Of a stretch of 64,000 nucleotides of DNA, positions 54,552 through 63,339 are shown piece after piece. A program made the translations under genes and the position numbers. The notes under the pieces are model-generated. The model worked only from the letters and a program-made list of their open reading frames with translations, did no database searches and had not been told where the DNA came from. The DNA comes from Vibrio sp. HI00D65 (GTDB lineage Bacteria > Pseudomonadota > Gammaproteobacteria > Enterobacterales > Vibrionaceae), in assembly GCF_001635455.1 (NCBI RefSeq), contig NZ_LWEH01000151.1, forward strand, positions 62,001 through 126,000, in the 5' to 3' direction. Within the stretch, counting starts at the first letter, position 1; each line of letters begins with the position of its first letter.

Positions 54552-56336
54552 TTAGTCAGCAGACCATACATTCTTGAAATCTGGCCACCCCCAATTGGTG
54601 ATGGCTACGTTTTTCAGAATCCCTTGGAAACGCACAGTTTGTAAGTGATGGAACATCGGGACTAACCAATAATCAGAAATCAGTGTCGATGCAACAGGTT
54701 CCAACTCAGCCAAGTAATTTGGTAACTCAACTGTGGCTTTATGCTGATCTAGACGCTGCTTGAGCCAATCACTGTTCATCTCTCCAAGCGCGGAATGCAA
54801 TACAGGGTCATTCATCAACCACGAAAACAATGAAGATGGCGCATTGTCGTCGAGATTCAGGTTACACAGTACCAAGTCTTCTTTTAAATCGCCCCGCTGA
54901 GAAAGCTGAGCTAATTCTCGAAAACTGTAAGTATTCACCTCAACTTCCACACCGTGTCGTTTAAGAATATCTGACACTGAAATAGCACAGCGATAAAGGG
55001 CATAATAGTTATAAACCGCAATGCTCAACTTCTTAGGTAGATCACTCTCTCTAGAGGGCGTTCGATACAGCTTCTGCCAACTTGGCAATATGTTCTGAGC
55101 CAAAGAGACACTGAATAAGCCTTGGTTTTGCTCCAGCTGCGTCAAAATAGCCTGTGGGTTTGCAAGTGATGATAGGTACTTACGTTGTTCATCACTTAAC
55201 GAGTTAACCGCTGAGTTTTGGTTAAATAGAATAAACAAACAACCGTCTTCGATTCGGCTGCGGAGCCCGTCTGTTTCAGCAGACACCAACTCGGTGTCGC
55301 TCTTTCCTAGTTGATGAAAACAGGCCGAATCTTCATACGGTGACACCTGCATCTGGCTATCATCGAATCGAGCGCTACCAGTCATCGATTCCTCAAACTG
55401 CCAAATGGTCACCTCATCGGTTAAAGAGCGACAACCGTAAAAGTGTTCGAATGCCGAGAGCTTAATGCGCTCACTGTTGGTTTCAACCACTCTGAAAGGG
55501 CCTGTACCAATCACAACATGAGAGGTTGAGTTTAATGGTGAAGGCTCACGGGTCACCTGTGCTGCCGGTTGAATCGAATACTTAACGCCAGCAAGCAAAC
55601 CCGCAAAGCCAGTATCCGCTTGGGTTAACTTAAAACTGATCCTTAATGGCTGCTCACTGTAAATGGAAGAGACATGAGCTAACTCAGCTTGATAAAAAGG
55701 CTGAGCTTGTAAAGCAGTAAACAAAGCAACCAGCTGTTTGGCATCTACAGGCTGCCCATCATGGAAAGTCAAACCGGGGCGCAGATAAAAAGTCCAAACC
55801 AATTGCTCAGTATCATATTCCCAGTGGTGAGCTAACTCTGGCTTCAGCTCACCCTTGCCATTACATGTCACTAAACAGCTAAACACTTGTCTGATCAAAA
55901 ATCGTTCACTACTGCGATGTATATGATGCGGAAACAGATCCTCAAACTTGCGTTTATAGGTTAATTGAACATGCAAGAGCCCTTCACGTATGGTCGCGCC
56001 GGAGGTTTCTTGCAGTAAAGAGCCAAACACAGCGCGGTCATTATCTAATGTCGAGAGTGCTTTTTCGTACTTGCCCTGCTCTATCAACTTACTCGCGACA
56101 TGCTGAGCCAGTTCTGGATTGCTAAAACGCAGGGTTAAGTTAGAGCGTTGATTCCTGCCAACTTTTGGTTCCCACACGACCCATTCAGCTTGATGCATTT
56201 TGCCTAATAGAGTTCGAGCATGGCGCAAGCTTGTAAACAACTTATCTGCCACTTCCGTTAAGGTTACGGAGTGAGAAATGTTTGGCTCGAACGATTCTAG
56301 CCGCGTGTAGTAACGCATCATGTTTAGATCAGACAA
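54552..56336 (-). CDS. sgrR: SgrR-family transcriptional regulator
   Basis: A 594-residue regulator with an N-terminal winged-helix domain (about 1-110; VTLTEVADKLFTSLRHARTLL, EPKVGRNQRSNLTL) fused to a solute-binding-protein domain of the SBP_bac_5 type (about 150-590; LAHHWEYDTEQLVWTFYLRP, FHDGQPVDAKQLV). E. coli SgrR senses sugar-phosphate stress and turns on the divergent small RNA sgrS. Vibrio homologues act on unknown targets. A divergent small transcript with a 32-codon ORF starts near here. The ligand is unknown; whether it is the true SgrR orthologue is uncertain. Confidence 0.87.
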   Translation of the reverse strand: MSDLNMMRYYTRLESFEPNISHSVTLTEVADKLFTSLRHARTLLGKMHQAEWVVWEPKVGRNQRSNLTLRFSNPELAQHVASKLIEQGKYEKALSTLDNDRAVFGSLLQETSGATIREGLLHVQLTYKRKFEDLFPHHIHRSSERFLIRQVFSCLVTCNGKGELKPELAHHWEYDTEQLVWTFYLRPGLTFHDGQPVDAKQLVALFTALQAQPFYQAELAHVSSIYSEQPLRISFKLTQADTGFAGLLAGVKYSIQPAAQVTREPSPLNSTSHVVIGTGPFRVVETNSERIKLSAFEHFYGCRSLTDEVTIWQFEESMTGSARFDDSQMQVSPYEDSACFHQLGKSDTELVSAETDGLRSRIEDGCLFILFNQNSAVNSLSDEQRKYLSSLANPQAILTQLEQNQGLFSVSLAQNILPSWQKLYRTPSRESDLPKKLSIAVYNYYALYRCAISVSDILKRHGVEVEVNTYSFRELAQLSQRGDLKEDLVLCNLNLDDNAPSSLFSWLMNDPVLHSALGEMNSDWLKQRLDQHKATVELPNYLAELEPVASTLISDYWLVPMFHHLQTVRFQGILKNVAITNWGWPDFKNVWSAD

Positions 56337-56537
56337 ATAATGAACCTTTTAAACGTAGCTCTTCCTAATTAAGCCCATTATAAAACACAATCGTAAAAAA
56401 GTAGTGCGATATGACCAAAACAGGAACAACCAATAAAAATACTATCTGTTTTTTAGTTCCCCTTAATTAACCATAATGAACGGGTCAGCAACAAACCATA
56501 GGTTGTCAATAAAGCCTAACTAGAGAGAGTAATGACC

Positions 56538-56636
56538 ATGAGAAAATACTATCTTAACAAGCTAAAAAGCACCTGCAGTAAGCTCGAAAGAGAAGCACTA
56601 CGAACACTTTTAGATCTATGTAACTGGCGTTATTAG
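56538..56636 (+). CDS. 32-residue microprotein divergent from sgrR
   Basis: An ORF of 32 codons (MRKYYLNKLKSTCSKLEREA, then a helix ending DLCNWRY). GAGAG lies 8 nt before the ATG at 56538, and an upstream ATG at 56532 is too close to it. A perfect 10-bp terminator follows 25 bp after the stop. The peptide is basic and helical, not hydrophobic. The location, divergent from an SgrR-type gene, mirrors that of the sgrS/sgrT RNA of enterics, but sequence and peptide are not alike. It may be a small regulatory peptide, a leader for rimK, or a small RNA with a coding part. Confidence 0.5.
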   Translation: MRKYYLNKLKSTCSKLEREALRTLLDLCNWRY

Positions 56637-56660
56637 TACACTTTTTAGCACCGAGTAAAT

Positions 56661-56724
56661 GCGAGTTGAGCACAGCCTAATATGCTCCTACCCCCAATAT
56701 GAGTTAGGTCTCAACTCGCTTTTC
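56661..56724 (+). terminator. Terminator behind the microprotein
   Basis: The perfect stem GCGAGTTGAG/CTCAACTCGC encloses a 39-nt loop with a second pairing (CCTAA/TTAGG) and is followed by TTTT. The transcript would end well before rimK. Confidence 0.8.
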
Positions 56725-56938
56725 CTTTCAAAATCCCCTCTCAAGTCTGCTGTACCAATAGCTCACACAATCGATAAATTTCCGTTGTCGACTCGACAAA
56801 TTTAATTCGTTTTCTTAGTTAAACAAAAAGCCTTAAGGTTCGCCCCGAAGCAAGCAAGGAGCCTCAGAAAAACTGAAAGCTCAGCTAACAACTAAATAAT
56901 TTTGCAGTTACCAATCAGGTATTAACTAAGGAAACGCC

Positions 56939-57844
56939 ATGCGTATCGCAATTCTTTCTCGTAACGAAAATCTATACTCTACCGCTCGTCTAAAGCAGGC
57001 TGGAGAAGCACGTGGTCATCAGGTCGATGTTATCGACACGTTGCACTGTGATATAGATATCGCGAGTAACAATCCGAAGATTCGCTACATGGGTGAAGAG
57101 CTACCTCAATACGACGCGGTTATCCCACGTATTGGCGCTTCCATTACCTTTTACGGAACTGCGGTTGTTCGCCAATTCGAAATGATGGGCACTTTTTGTA
57201 TCAATGAGTCAGTAGCTATCAGTCGTTCTCGCGACAAACTGCGCTCACTACAACTGTTGTCTCGTAAAGGTATTGGCTTACCAAAAACAGGTTTCGCTAG
57301 CCGCCCAGACAAGATTCAAGACTTGATCAAAAACGTAGGTGGCGCGCCACTAGTTATCAAGCTTCTTGAAGGCACTCAAGGTATCGGCGTTGTACTAGCA
57401 GAAACAAACAAAGCAGCAGAAAGCGTTATCGAAGCGTTCATGGGCCTAAAAGCGAACATCTTAGTTCAAGAGTTCATTGAAGAAGCAAATGGCGCAGACA
57501 TCCGTTGTTTTGTTGTTGGCAACAAAGTAATTGCTGCAATGAAGCGTCAAGCTGGTGAGGGCGAATTCCGCTCTAACCTGCACCGTGGCGGCACTGCTCA
57601 ACTGGTTAAACTAACCAAAGAAGAGCGCGCGACAGCAATCAATGCAGCGAAAATCATGGGATTAAACCTATGTGGTGTAGATATTCTACAATCTAAGAAT
57701 GGTCCAGTAGTAATGGAAGTAAACTCTTCTCCAGGCCTAGAAGGCATTGAGAAAGCAACGGGTAAAGATGTAGCAGACATGATTTTCGAATTCATCGAGA
57801 AGAATGCAAAACCAAACGCTAACCGTACTCGTGGCAAGGGCTGA
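56939..57844 (+). CDS. rimK: Ribosomal protein S6 glutamate ligase RimK
   Basis: An ATP-grasp ligase of 301 residues that adds glutamates to the C-terminus of ribosomal protein S6. Typical segments are [48 protein letters not shown], the ATP-grasp region [29 protein letters not shown] and [17 protein letters not shown] precedes the ATG. The protease-like partner follows after about 30 bp; in pseudomonads such rimK-linked genes affect translation and virulence. Confidence 0.95.
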   Translation: MRIAILSRNENLYSTARLKQAGEARGHQVDVIDTLHCDIDIASNNPKIRYMGEELPQYDAVIPRIGASITFYGTAVVRQFEMMGTFCINESVAISRSRDKLRSLQLLSRKGIGLPKTGFASRPDKIQDLIKNVGGAPLVIKLLEGTQGIGVVLAETNKAAESVIEAFMGLKANILVQEFIEEANGADIRCFVVGNKVIAAMKRQAGEGEFRSNLHRGGTAQLVKLTKEERATAINAAKIMGLNLCGVDILQSKNGPVVMEVNSSPGLEGIEKATGKDVADMIFEFIEKNAKPNANRTRGKG

Positions 57845-57876
57845 TTGAATACCGATAACTCATGATTGGAAAGAAA

Positions 57877-58305
57877 ATGAACAATAAAATGATCATAGGG
57901 AATACCGAAGCACTTTGCTTACCAGAGTTAGGGATAACTGGACTACATACACGTGTGGATACAGGGGCAAAAACCTCTTCTCTACACGTAGACAATCTAC
58001 TATGTGTTAAATCAAACGGTGAGAAATTTGTAGAGTTCGACCTTCACCCAGACGTTTATCACCTAGAAGAGACAGTGCGCTGCAAGGCGAAGCTGAAAAC
58101 AAGTAAGAAAATTAAATCATCTAACGGCGAAGTTGAACACCGTTGCGTGATTGAAACTATGCTAAGAATCGGTGGTCAACAATGGCCTATCGATATCACG
58201 CTAAGCAACCGTCAAGACATGACATACATGATGTTGCTTGGTCGCCAAGGCATGAGTGACAAAGTGATTGTTGACCCAGCGGGCGAATTCCTACTGACTC
58301 ACTAA
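57877..58305 (+). CDS. rimB: RimK-linked retropepsin-like protease
   Basis: A 142-residue protein of the PF05618 family (putative ATP-dependent zinc protease/aspartyl-protease fold). RVDTGAKTSSLH has the DTG active-site aspartate, and the LGRQGMSDKVIVDP segment is also typical. It is usually encoded next to rimK, where it is proposed to trim or regulate S6 modification. GGAAAG before the ATG at 57877 supports that start; an ATG at 57862 lacks a ribosome binding site. The operon ends at 58358. Confidence 0.85.
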   Translation: MNNKMIIGNTEALCLPELGITGLHTRVDTGAKTSSLHVDNLLCVKSNGEKFVEFDLHPDVYHLEETVRCKAKLKTSKKIKSSNGEVEHRCVIETMLRIGGQQWPIDITLSNRQDMTYMMLLGRQGMSDKVIVDPAGEFLLTH

Positions 58306-58357
58306 TCTCAGTCATCGTAACCGCTCCACAGGTTATAACTAAAGCTCGTCACAACGA

Positions 58358-58393
58358 TATAAGGCTAGTCTCATGACTGGCCTTATTGTTTTG
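58358..58393 (+). terminator. Terminator of the rimK operon
   Basis: The stem ATAAGGCTAGTC/GACTGGCCTTAT (one G-U pair) has a 4-nt loop and is followed by TGTTTTG. Confidence 0.75.
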
Positions 58394-58413
58394 TATTACC
58401 TAGGTTTGCTCAA

Positions 58414-59208
58414 CTATTTCTTAGATTTACCATGAGATTGAAAACCAAGACGCCAAATTGAGAGCAGCAGTTTCTTGGTTTTAATTTTTGTTACCCGCCA
58501 ATGCGTCACAGGCCTTCTTGGTGCACTCATCAGCAAATGGTCAAACGCCTTTTGATTAAGATCCACTTGCCCTCCATGCGCCACCAACAGCGTGTCTATC
58601 TGCATGTCATAAATGCGTGACACAGAATCACGATACTTATTAGGGTGGAAGATGGGGAAAGGCGGAATGAGCTTCTTTTTGACCTCTACCATCAAGTCAG
58701 CCACATATGCGACGCTGTGTGATGGAGAATAAACAGAGAGATCTCTGTCGGTGTGCCCCGGTGTTTCCAACACTAACCAATCATCAAAGCCAGGAATGCT
58801 ATCGCCATCCGATAGTTTGTAATCCGGCTTTAACTTCCTCGAATACCACAGGTTTGCCTTGGGTTTGCCTAAACGATTCGCCATCCATCGTGCCAATGCC
58901 AGATCGGTCAGATGCATCAAGATACCGTCGATACCGTGATACCAATCTTTGTCTCGGTTTGCAGCGACCAAATGACAGTTCGTTAGCTTTCTGAGCTTGT
59001 GCGCAGCCCCTGCGTGATCGGGGTGCATGTGCGTAACGACCACAGTATGCAGATCAGAAAAATCTCGCATTAGCTCAGTTTCAATAAAAGCCTTCAAATG
59101 CGGAATATCGGCTCGGCATGCGCCATCGAGCAACAATAATTTGTCAGGATACTCCACCAAATACATGTCTTGGATGTAACCTTTAATGGTATGCAGCTGC
59201 AAAACCAC
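58414..59208 (-). CDS. Metallo-beta-lactamase-fold hydrolase
   Basis: A 264-residue hydrolase. The metal motif HMHPDHAG (about 60-67) is the HxHxDH signature, with the TPGHTDRDLSVYSPSH and DLMVE segments for the other ligands. It is of the glyoxalase-II/lactonase-like MBL type; candidate reactions include lactone or thioester hydrolysis. In a quorum-sensing bacterium, AHL-lactonase activity is a speculation only. It is convergent with the rimK operon. Confidence 0.85.
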   Translation of the reverse strand: MVLQLHTIKGYIQDMYLVEYPDKLLLLDGACRADIPHLKAFIETELMRDFSDLHTVVVTHMHPDHAGAAHKLRKLTNCHLVAANRDKDWYHGIDGILMHLTDLALARWMANRLGKPKANLWYSRKLKPDYKLSDGDSIPGFDDWLVLETPGHTDRDLSVYSPSHSVAYVADLMVEVKKKLIPPFPIFHPNKYRDSVSRIYDMQIDTLLVAHGGQVDLNQKAFDHLLMSAPRRPVTHWRVTKIKTKKLLLSIWRLGFQSHGKSKK

Positions 59209-59394
59209 CCCTTGTTAAAAATCAACTGGTCAGACCTATACCATAGCAAACTCAGATTTATTTGTAACAAATTTGTTAACTAGAAAATAACATCAAAGCA
59301 CCATGCTCTCCGCACTTTTATCGTGACGACAAAATACGTGATTTGTTGACCTGAGTTATTAGTACTATATATGCGCCTCTAATTTATTGTCTGA

Positions 59395-60006
59395 GTGCTA
59401 TACATGAACCAACTAATCGATGCTCTTTCTACCCAAGGCTACTTTGTTTGGGATGACTTCTTAACTCATGAAGAAGTGGTGGCATTGAGGGATTGCATTC
59501 CAGAGAACTGGAAAAAGGCTAGGATTGGCCGTAACGATGAAGTAACACGAGAATCAAGTATTCGTAGTGACAAGATTCAATGGGTACACCGTGACATGGG
59601 TGAGCCTGCATCTCAGTTCCTAGATAAAATGGAGCAGGTTCGTTTAGCGGCAAACCAAGCGTTCTTTTTGGGCTTGTTCGAGTATGAAGCGCACTTTGCT
59701 AAATACGAAAAAGGCGACTTTTATCAAAAGCACTTAGACTGTTTTAAAGGCAACGAAAACCGCCGTCTGACTACTGTGTTCTACATGAATGACGAGTGGA
59801 GCGAAGAAGACGCAGGTGAACTTGTGGTTTACGACTTACAAGACAATCACATCGCCACCATTCCGCCAAAATCAGGTCGTCTGTTTGTGTTCTTATCTGA
59901 GCAGTTCCCACACGAAGTTCTGCCAACCAACACTGAACGATTCAGTATCGCAGGTTGGTTCCGTATCAACGGCGTGAAGGACAACCAACTCGATATCGCT
60001 CACTAA
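59395..60006 (+). CDS. PHD2-like prolyl hydroxylase (2OG-Fe(II) dioxygenase)
   Basis: A 203-residue 2-oxoglutarate/Fe(II) dioxygenase. The iron triad is visible as HLD (within KHLDCFKG) and the distal His in FPHEVLPT, and the RFSIAGWFR arginine can bind 2OG. The RSDKIQWV, RRLTTVFYMND and DAGELVVYD segments resemble animal HIF prolyl hydroxylases and the Pseudomonas PPHD enzyme that acts on EF-Tu. The likely role is hydroxylation of a proline in a cytosolic protein. The terminator at 60039 follows. Confidence 0.85.
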   Translation: MLYMNQLIDALSTQGYFVWDDFLTHEEVVALRDCIPENWKKARIGRNDEVTRESSIRSDKIQWVHRDMGEPASQFLDKMEQVRLAANQAFFLGLFEYEAHFAKYEKGDFYQKHLDCFKGNENRRLTTVFYMNDEWSEEDAGELVVYDLQDNHIATIPPKSGRLFVFLSEQFPHEVLPTNTERFSIAGWFRINGVKDNQLDIAH

Positions 60007-60038
60007 AGCGAGGCTCGAGTCAAAGCCTAATCTCATCC

Positions 60039-60066
60039 AAAGCCTCTCCACTCGAGAGGCTTTCCT
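60039..60066 (+). terminator. Terminator of the dioxygenase gene
   Basis: The stem AAAGCCTCTC/GAGAGGCTTT has a 5-nt loop and short T run. Confidence 0.75.
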
Positions 60067-60216
60067 GTTAGTACTGCTAAGAAAGTACCAAGAGGAAAAT
60101 ATCACTTTTATGAGCCGAATCCTGTGTAGAGACTCTTGCCCAACAATTACTCTGGCGTATTCGGGAAAACTGATATTTAATAAATATTTACGATGCGCAT
60201 TCAAGAAGGATTAATT

Positions 60217-60936
60217 ATGTCGTCTATCATCGTAGGTCACCGTGGTGTAGCGGGTACTCACCCAGAAAACACCAAAGCAAGTATTGAACAAGCCGCTAAG
60301 CTTGGCTTGGAATGGATTGAAGTCGATATTCAGCAAACTCAGGATGATGAGCTTGTGGTTTGCCACGACCACACTCTCGAACGCTGTAGCGATGGTACAG
60401 GTCGTGTTGATGAGCACACCTTAGCAGAGCTACGTCAGCTTGATTTTGGCAGTTGGAAGTCAGAACAGTTCGAAGGAGAGAGAATACTCACACTTAGCGA
60501 GTTATTCGAACTTGTTGAAAAACATAACCTCAGCGTTAACTTAGAGATAAAAGTCGATAGCCGACACCAAGCCCCTCATGTCGTTGATCTTCTACACAGT
60601 GGGCTGATCCGCTCAAACATAGACACCGACAGAGTGCTGCTTTCAAGTTTCAGCCATGAGGTTGTCGCAGAAATGGCTCATCACTTACCAAGATACCGCG
60701 TTGGTGTGATCACAGAAAAGCTCACTCAAGACGATCTTCTGCTTATTGATCAGGTGAAAGCCTTCAGTTGTCATATGAATTACGAAAACGTCAATCAGGA
60801 TGATCTTGATACGCTTGCCGAAGCAAAGATTCAAACATGGTGCTACACCGTCAATGATCCGTCTACCTTTAAATTCCTATCCACCGTCGATGCGACATTC
60901 ACTGATTTCCCAGATAGATTTAACGCGAAAAATTGA
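60217..60936 (+). CDS. Glycerophosphodiester phosphodiesterase
   Basis: A 239-residue cytoplasmic enzyme hydrolysing glycerophosphodiesters to glycerol-3-phosphate and an alcohol. Features are the catalytic HRGVAGTHPENT, WIEVDIQQTQDDELVVCHD, the LERCSDGTG loop and LEIKVD. No signal peptide, so it is of the UgpQ type, not the periplasmic GlpQ type. AAGGA six nt before the ATG at 60217 decides the start over an upstream ATG at 60193. Confidence 0.9.
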   Translation: MSSIIVGHRGVAGTHPENTKASIEQAAKLGLEWIEVDIQQTQDDELVVCHDHTLERCSDGTGRVDEHTLAELRQLDFGSWKSEQFEGERILTLSELFELVEKHNLSVNLEIKVDSRHQAPHVVDLLHSGLIRSNIDTDRVLLSSFSHEVVAEMAHHLPRYRVGVITEKLTQDDLLLIDQVKAFSCHMNYENVNQDDLDTLAEAKIQTWCYTVNDPSTFKFLSTVDATFTDFPDRFNAKN

Positions 60937-61095
60937 CTGGATAAATACCAAAGTAGTAAACATTTAAGACGGGAAAATTAACCTCGATAAACCTCAAAAT
61001 TAAGTAGCAAACACAAGTGAGTAGGAGTACATTCCGCTGCTCACTTGGTTTCATTAGCTCGCACTATTTAGGCAGCTTTATTGGTTACTTAATTT

Positions 61096-61833
61096 ATGGA
61101 TCTCATCTTTAGTCCAACTTTCCCAATTTTGGGTGCAATCTTCATTTTTGCCGCAATCGTTCGTGGCTTCTCAGGCTTCGGTTTCACCTTAGTCGCATTG
61201 CCTTTAAGTGCGTTGTTCGTTCCGGTTATTGAGCTTGTCCCTGTGTTCATGCTTATCGACCTACTTGGTAACGTTCAATTACTGCCTAAGGTCAAAAAAC
61301 ATGTCAATTGGCGCTGGGTAGCCAAGGTATTTATCCCTTGCCTTGTGTTCACGCCTGTTGGCCTGCTTTTACTCAAATCAGTTAGCCAAGACACCATTAT
61401 CTTGATCATCAGCGCCTTTATCTTCGCGTCTGCACTTATGATCTACCGAGGCTTCCAATACAAAAGTGAACCTAGATTTGCTCCCTATCTCCTAGGAAGC
61501 CTTGCTGGAATAATGAATGGTGCGGCTTCTATGTCTGGACCACCTATTGGTACCCACGCATTGGCAAGCCCTGTGGCTCCTCATATTGCCAGAGCTGGAT
61601 TGATTGCGTTCTTTGTATTGGCTGATTCGAGTGCCTTTGTTTCTGCATCCATTGCAGGGCTTGTCGACCGTGATGTGGTATGGCTTACACTGGCACTTTT
61701 ACCAAGCAGTATGTTTGGTGGCTATGTGGGTTCGAAACTGTTCGAAAGGTTTGGTGGCGAGAAATTTAAGCCTGTCACTATCGGACTGCTAATCGTGATT
61801 GCGTTTTTCAGTGCAGGTCGAGTTCTACTGTAA
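61096..61833 (+). CDS. TauE/SafE-family sulfite/anion exporter
   Basis: A 245-residue inner-membrane protein with about eight predicted helices in two repeats; RGFSGFGFTLVALPLSALFVP at the first helix and GIMNGAASMSGPPIG at the repeat are family signatures. Members export sulfite or sulfonate-derived anions. No sulfonate gene is nearby, so the substrate is unproven. Confidence 0.85.
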   Translation: MDLIFSPTFPILGAIFIFAAIVRGFSGFGFTLVALPLSALFVPVIELVPVFMLIDLLGNVQLLPKVKKHVNWRWVAKVFIPCLVFTPVGLLLLKSVSQDTIILIISAFIFASALMIYRGFQYKSEPRFAPYLLGSLAGIMNGAASMSGPPIGTHALASPVAPHIARAGLIAFFVLADSSAFVSASIAGLVDRDVVWLTLALLPSSMFGGYVGSKLFERFGGEKFKPVTIGLLIVIAFFSAGRVLL

Positions 61834-61872
61834 CGAACTGTCTAATTTCTGAAGGAATATGGGTACCAGAAC

Positions 61873-62652
61873 CTACCATTCGATGTGGATAGGGGTGCCC
61901 ATTTTAACCAGTTGAATAAACTCATCCATATCTTGGTTGGTTAATGCGATACAGCCATCTGTCCAATCGAAACTTTGGATAAAACCTGGCGAACGACGCT
62001 CACCGTTTTTAATACCATGAATTTTGATGTTACCACCCGGGTCAACATCATTCTCTTCAGCCCACTGTCTATCAGAGGAGCGCGGATAGTTGATGTGTAC
62101 CGAGCGGTAAAACTCAGAGCGCTCCATGATATAGTCGAGCGTATATTCCCCTTCTGGCGTTCGGTTGTCCCCTTCAAAGCGTTTATGCCCTTTCGGTTCC
62201 TTGCCCAAAGCGATACGAAACTCTTGTACCACCTCATCCCCTTTAAGTAAGTACATTCTGCGTTTCGATTTATCGACTTTCACTAAGGTCACGACTTGCA
62301 ATAGAGGATCGATTTCAGAAAAAGAGTCTGGCGCCATGTCGGGTTCTAATAATGAAGCTTGAGCAGAAACTTTAGGTGAACGTTGCGATGAACCTTGTGC
62401 CAGCTGAGCAATTTGAGTGGATTGGTCCTCACTCAGCACCTCATCTACATCAATCACATGCTTTGATTTTGATGTGTCAGTAGAGTTAGGAGAGGAAGTT
62501 GAGATGCGTTGTGAATGAGCTGGTGCTGACTCAAAGACAATGGTTTCAATAGCGGTAGCGTCAGACACTATTTTCTCAACAACGACCTTCTCAGCGTGTG
62601 CGAGCGGACTCATCAAGAATAAGCATAGCGATAACGGTAAAAACGGATGCAC
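61873..62652 (-). CDS. L,D-transpeptidase (YkuD fold)
   Basis: A 259-residue exported cell-wall enzyme that cross-links peptidoglycan or attaches proteins. A signal peptide (cleaved after LAHA) is followed by a disordered Ser/Gln-rich linker to about 115 and the YkuD domain, with IKIHG (His about 212) and WTDGCIALTN (Cys about 234) as active-site motif. The start is a GTG at 62652, with GGAG 8 nt before it lying inside the end of the acetyltransferase gene, so the two genes are coupled. Confidence 0.88.
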   Translation of the reverse strand: MHPFLPLSLCLFLMSPLAHAEKVVVEKIVSDATAIETIVFESAPAHSQRISTSSPNSTDTSKSKHVIDVDEVLSEDQSTQIAQLAQGSSQRSPKVSAQASLLEPDMAPDSFSEIDPLLQVVTLVKVDKSKRRMYLLKGDEVVQEFRIALGKEPKGHKRFEGDNRTPEGEYTLDYIMERSEFYRSVHINYPRSSDRQWAEENDVDPGGNIKIHGIKNGERRSPGFIQSFDWTDGCIALTNQDMDEFIQLVKMGTPIHIEW

Positions 62653-62654
62653 CC

Positions 62655-63137
62655 TTATATCTCCTCAAAACGCATCGACATGATTCGAGACTGAGTCTCC
62701 ATACCTAGCGACTCATAAAAACTCTGAGCTTGTTGATTAAACTCCATCACCTCTAATCTCAACTCTATCGCCCCCTGAGCTTGCGCCCATTGATTGAATG
62801 ACTTCATCAATGATCGACCTACGCCTTTACTATGAATTTGGTCATTCACCACAATGGTGTTCACTCTCGCTACCTTATGTGACTGGATAAAGCTCACGCC
62901 TTTGTTCTGCGTCACCTGACCCGCAAGAAAGCCAAGTACTTCATCCCGATCAACAGCGACAAAGAAAGCCCCAGCCGGGTCAATCATTAAGCTCAGCCAG
63001 TACTCCTCACTGTCTGCATTGCTATTTGATGGCGGCGCGAAAACCATAGGCGCGCCAAGATGATGTTGACGATTTATCTGATCAGAGAGCGCTAAAATCG
63101 CGTTAATGTCAGTTACCTTCGCAGTCCGAATTTGCAT
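62655..63137 (-). CDS. GNAT N-acetyltransferase
   Basis: A 160-residue acetyltransferase. The acetyl-CoA motif appears as VNTIVVNDQIHSKGVGRSLM, and the LRLEVMEFNQQAQSFYESLGM end is typical of small-molecule or protein acetyltransferases. The substrate is unknown. It is the first gene of a two-gene operon; the L,D-transpeptidase GTG follows directly after its stop. Confidence 0.87.
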   Translation of the reverse strand: MQIRTAKVTDINAILALSDQINRQHHLGAPMVFAPPSNSNADSEEYWLSLMIDPAGAFFVAVDRDEVLGFLAGQVTQNKGVSFIQSHKVARVNTIVVNDQIHSKGVGRSLMKSFNQWAQAQGAIELRLEVMEFNQQAQSFYESLGMETQSRIMSMRFEEI

Positions 63138-63339
63138 ATCATCACCTTGTTTGAATTCAATAACACCTTAGCAAAAATGCCTGAAATGTGCACCGTTCCA
63201 CTGGTCGACTCAGCCCTTCGATAGAAGATTACCTTCAATATTAGGCACTAAGTTTAAGGAAATTGTTCCGCAAATCTCGAACACAACACCTACCTTTGAG
63301 TGCTACTATCTTCGCAGACCCTAAGTATCGGATACCACT

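Noticed and set aside
56661..56724. Attenuator for rimK
   Set aside because: The microORF has no run of a single amino acid and the terminator lies more than 200 bp before rimK, so classical attenuation is not supported, although it is not excluded.
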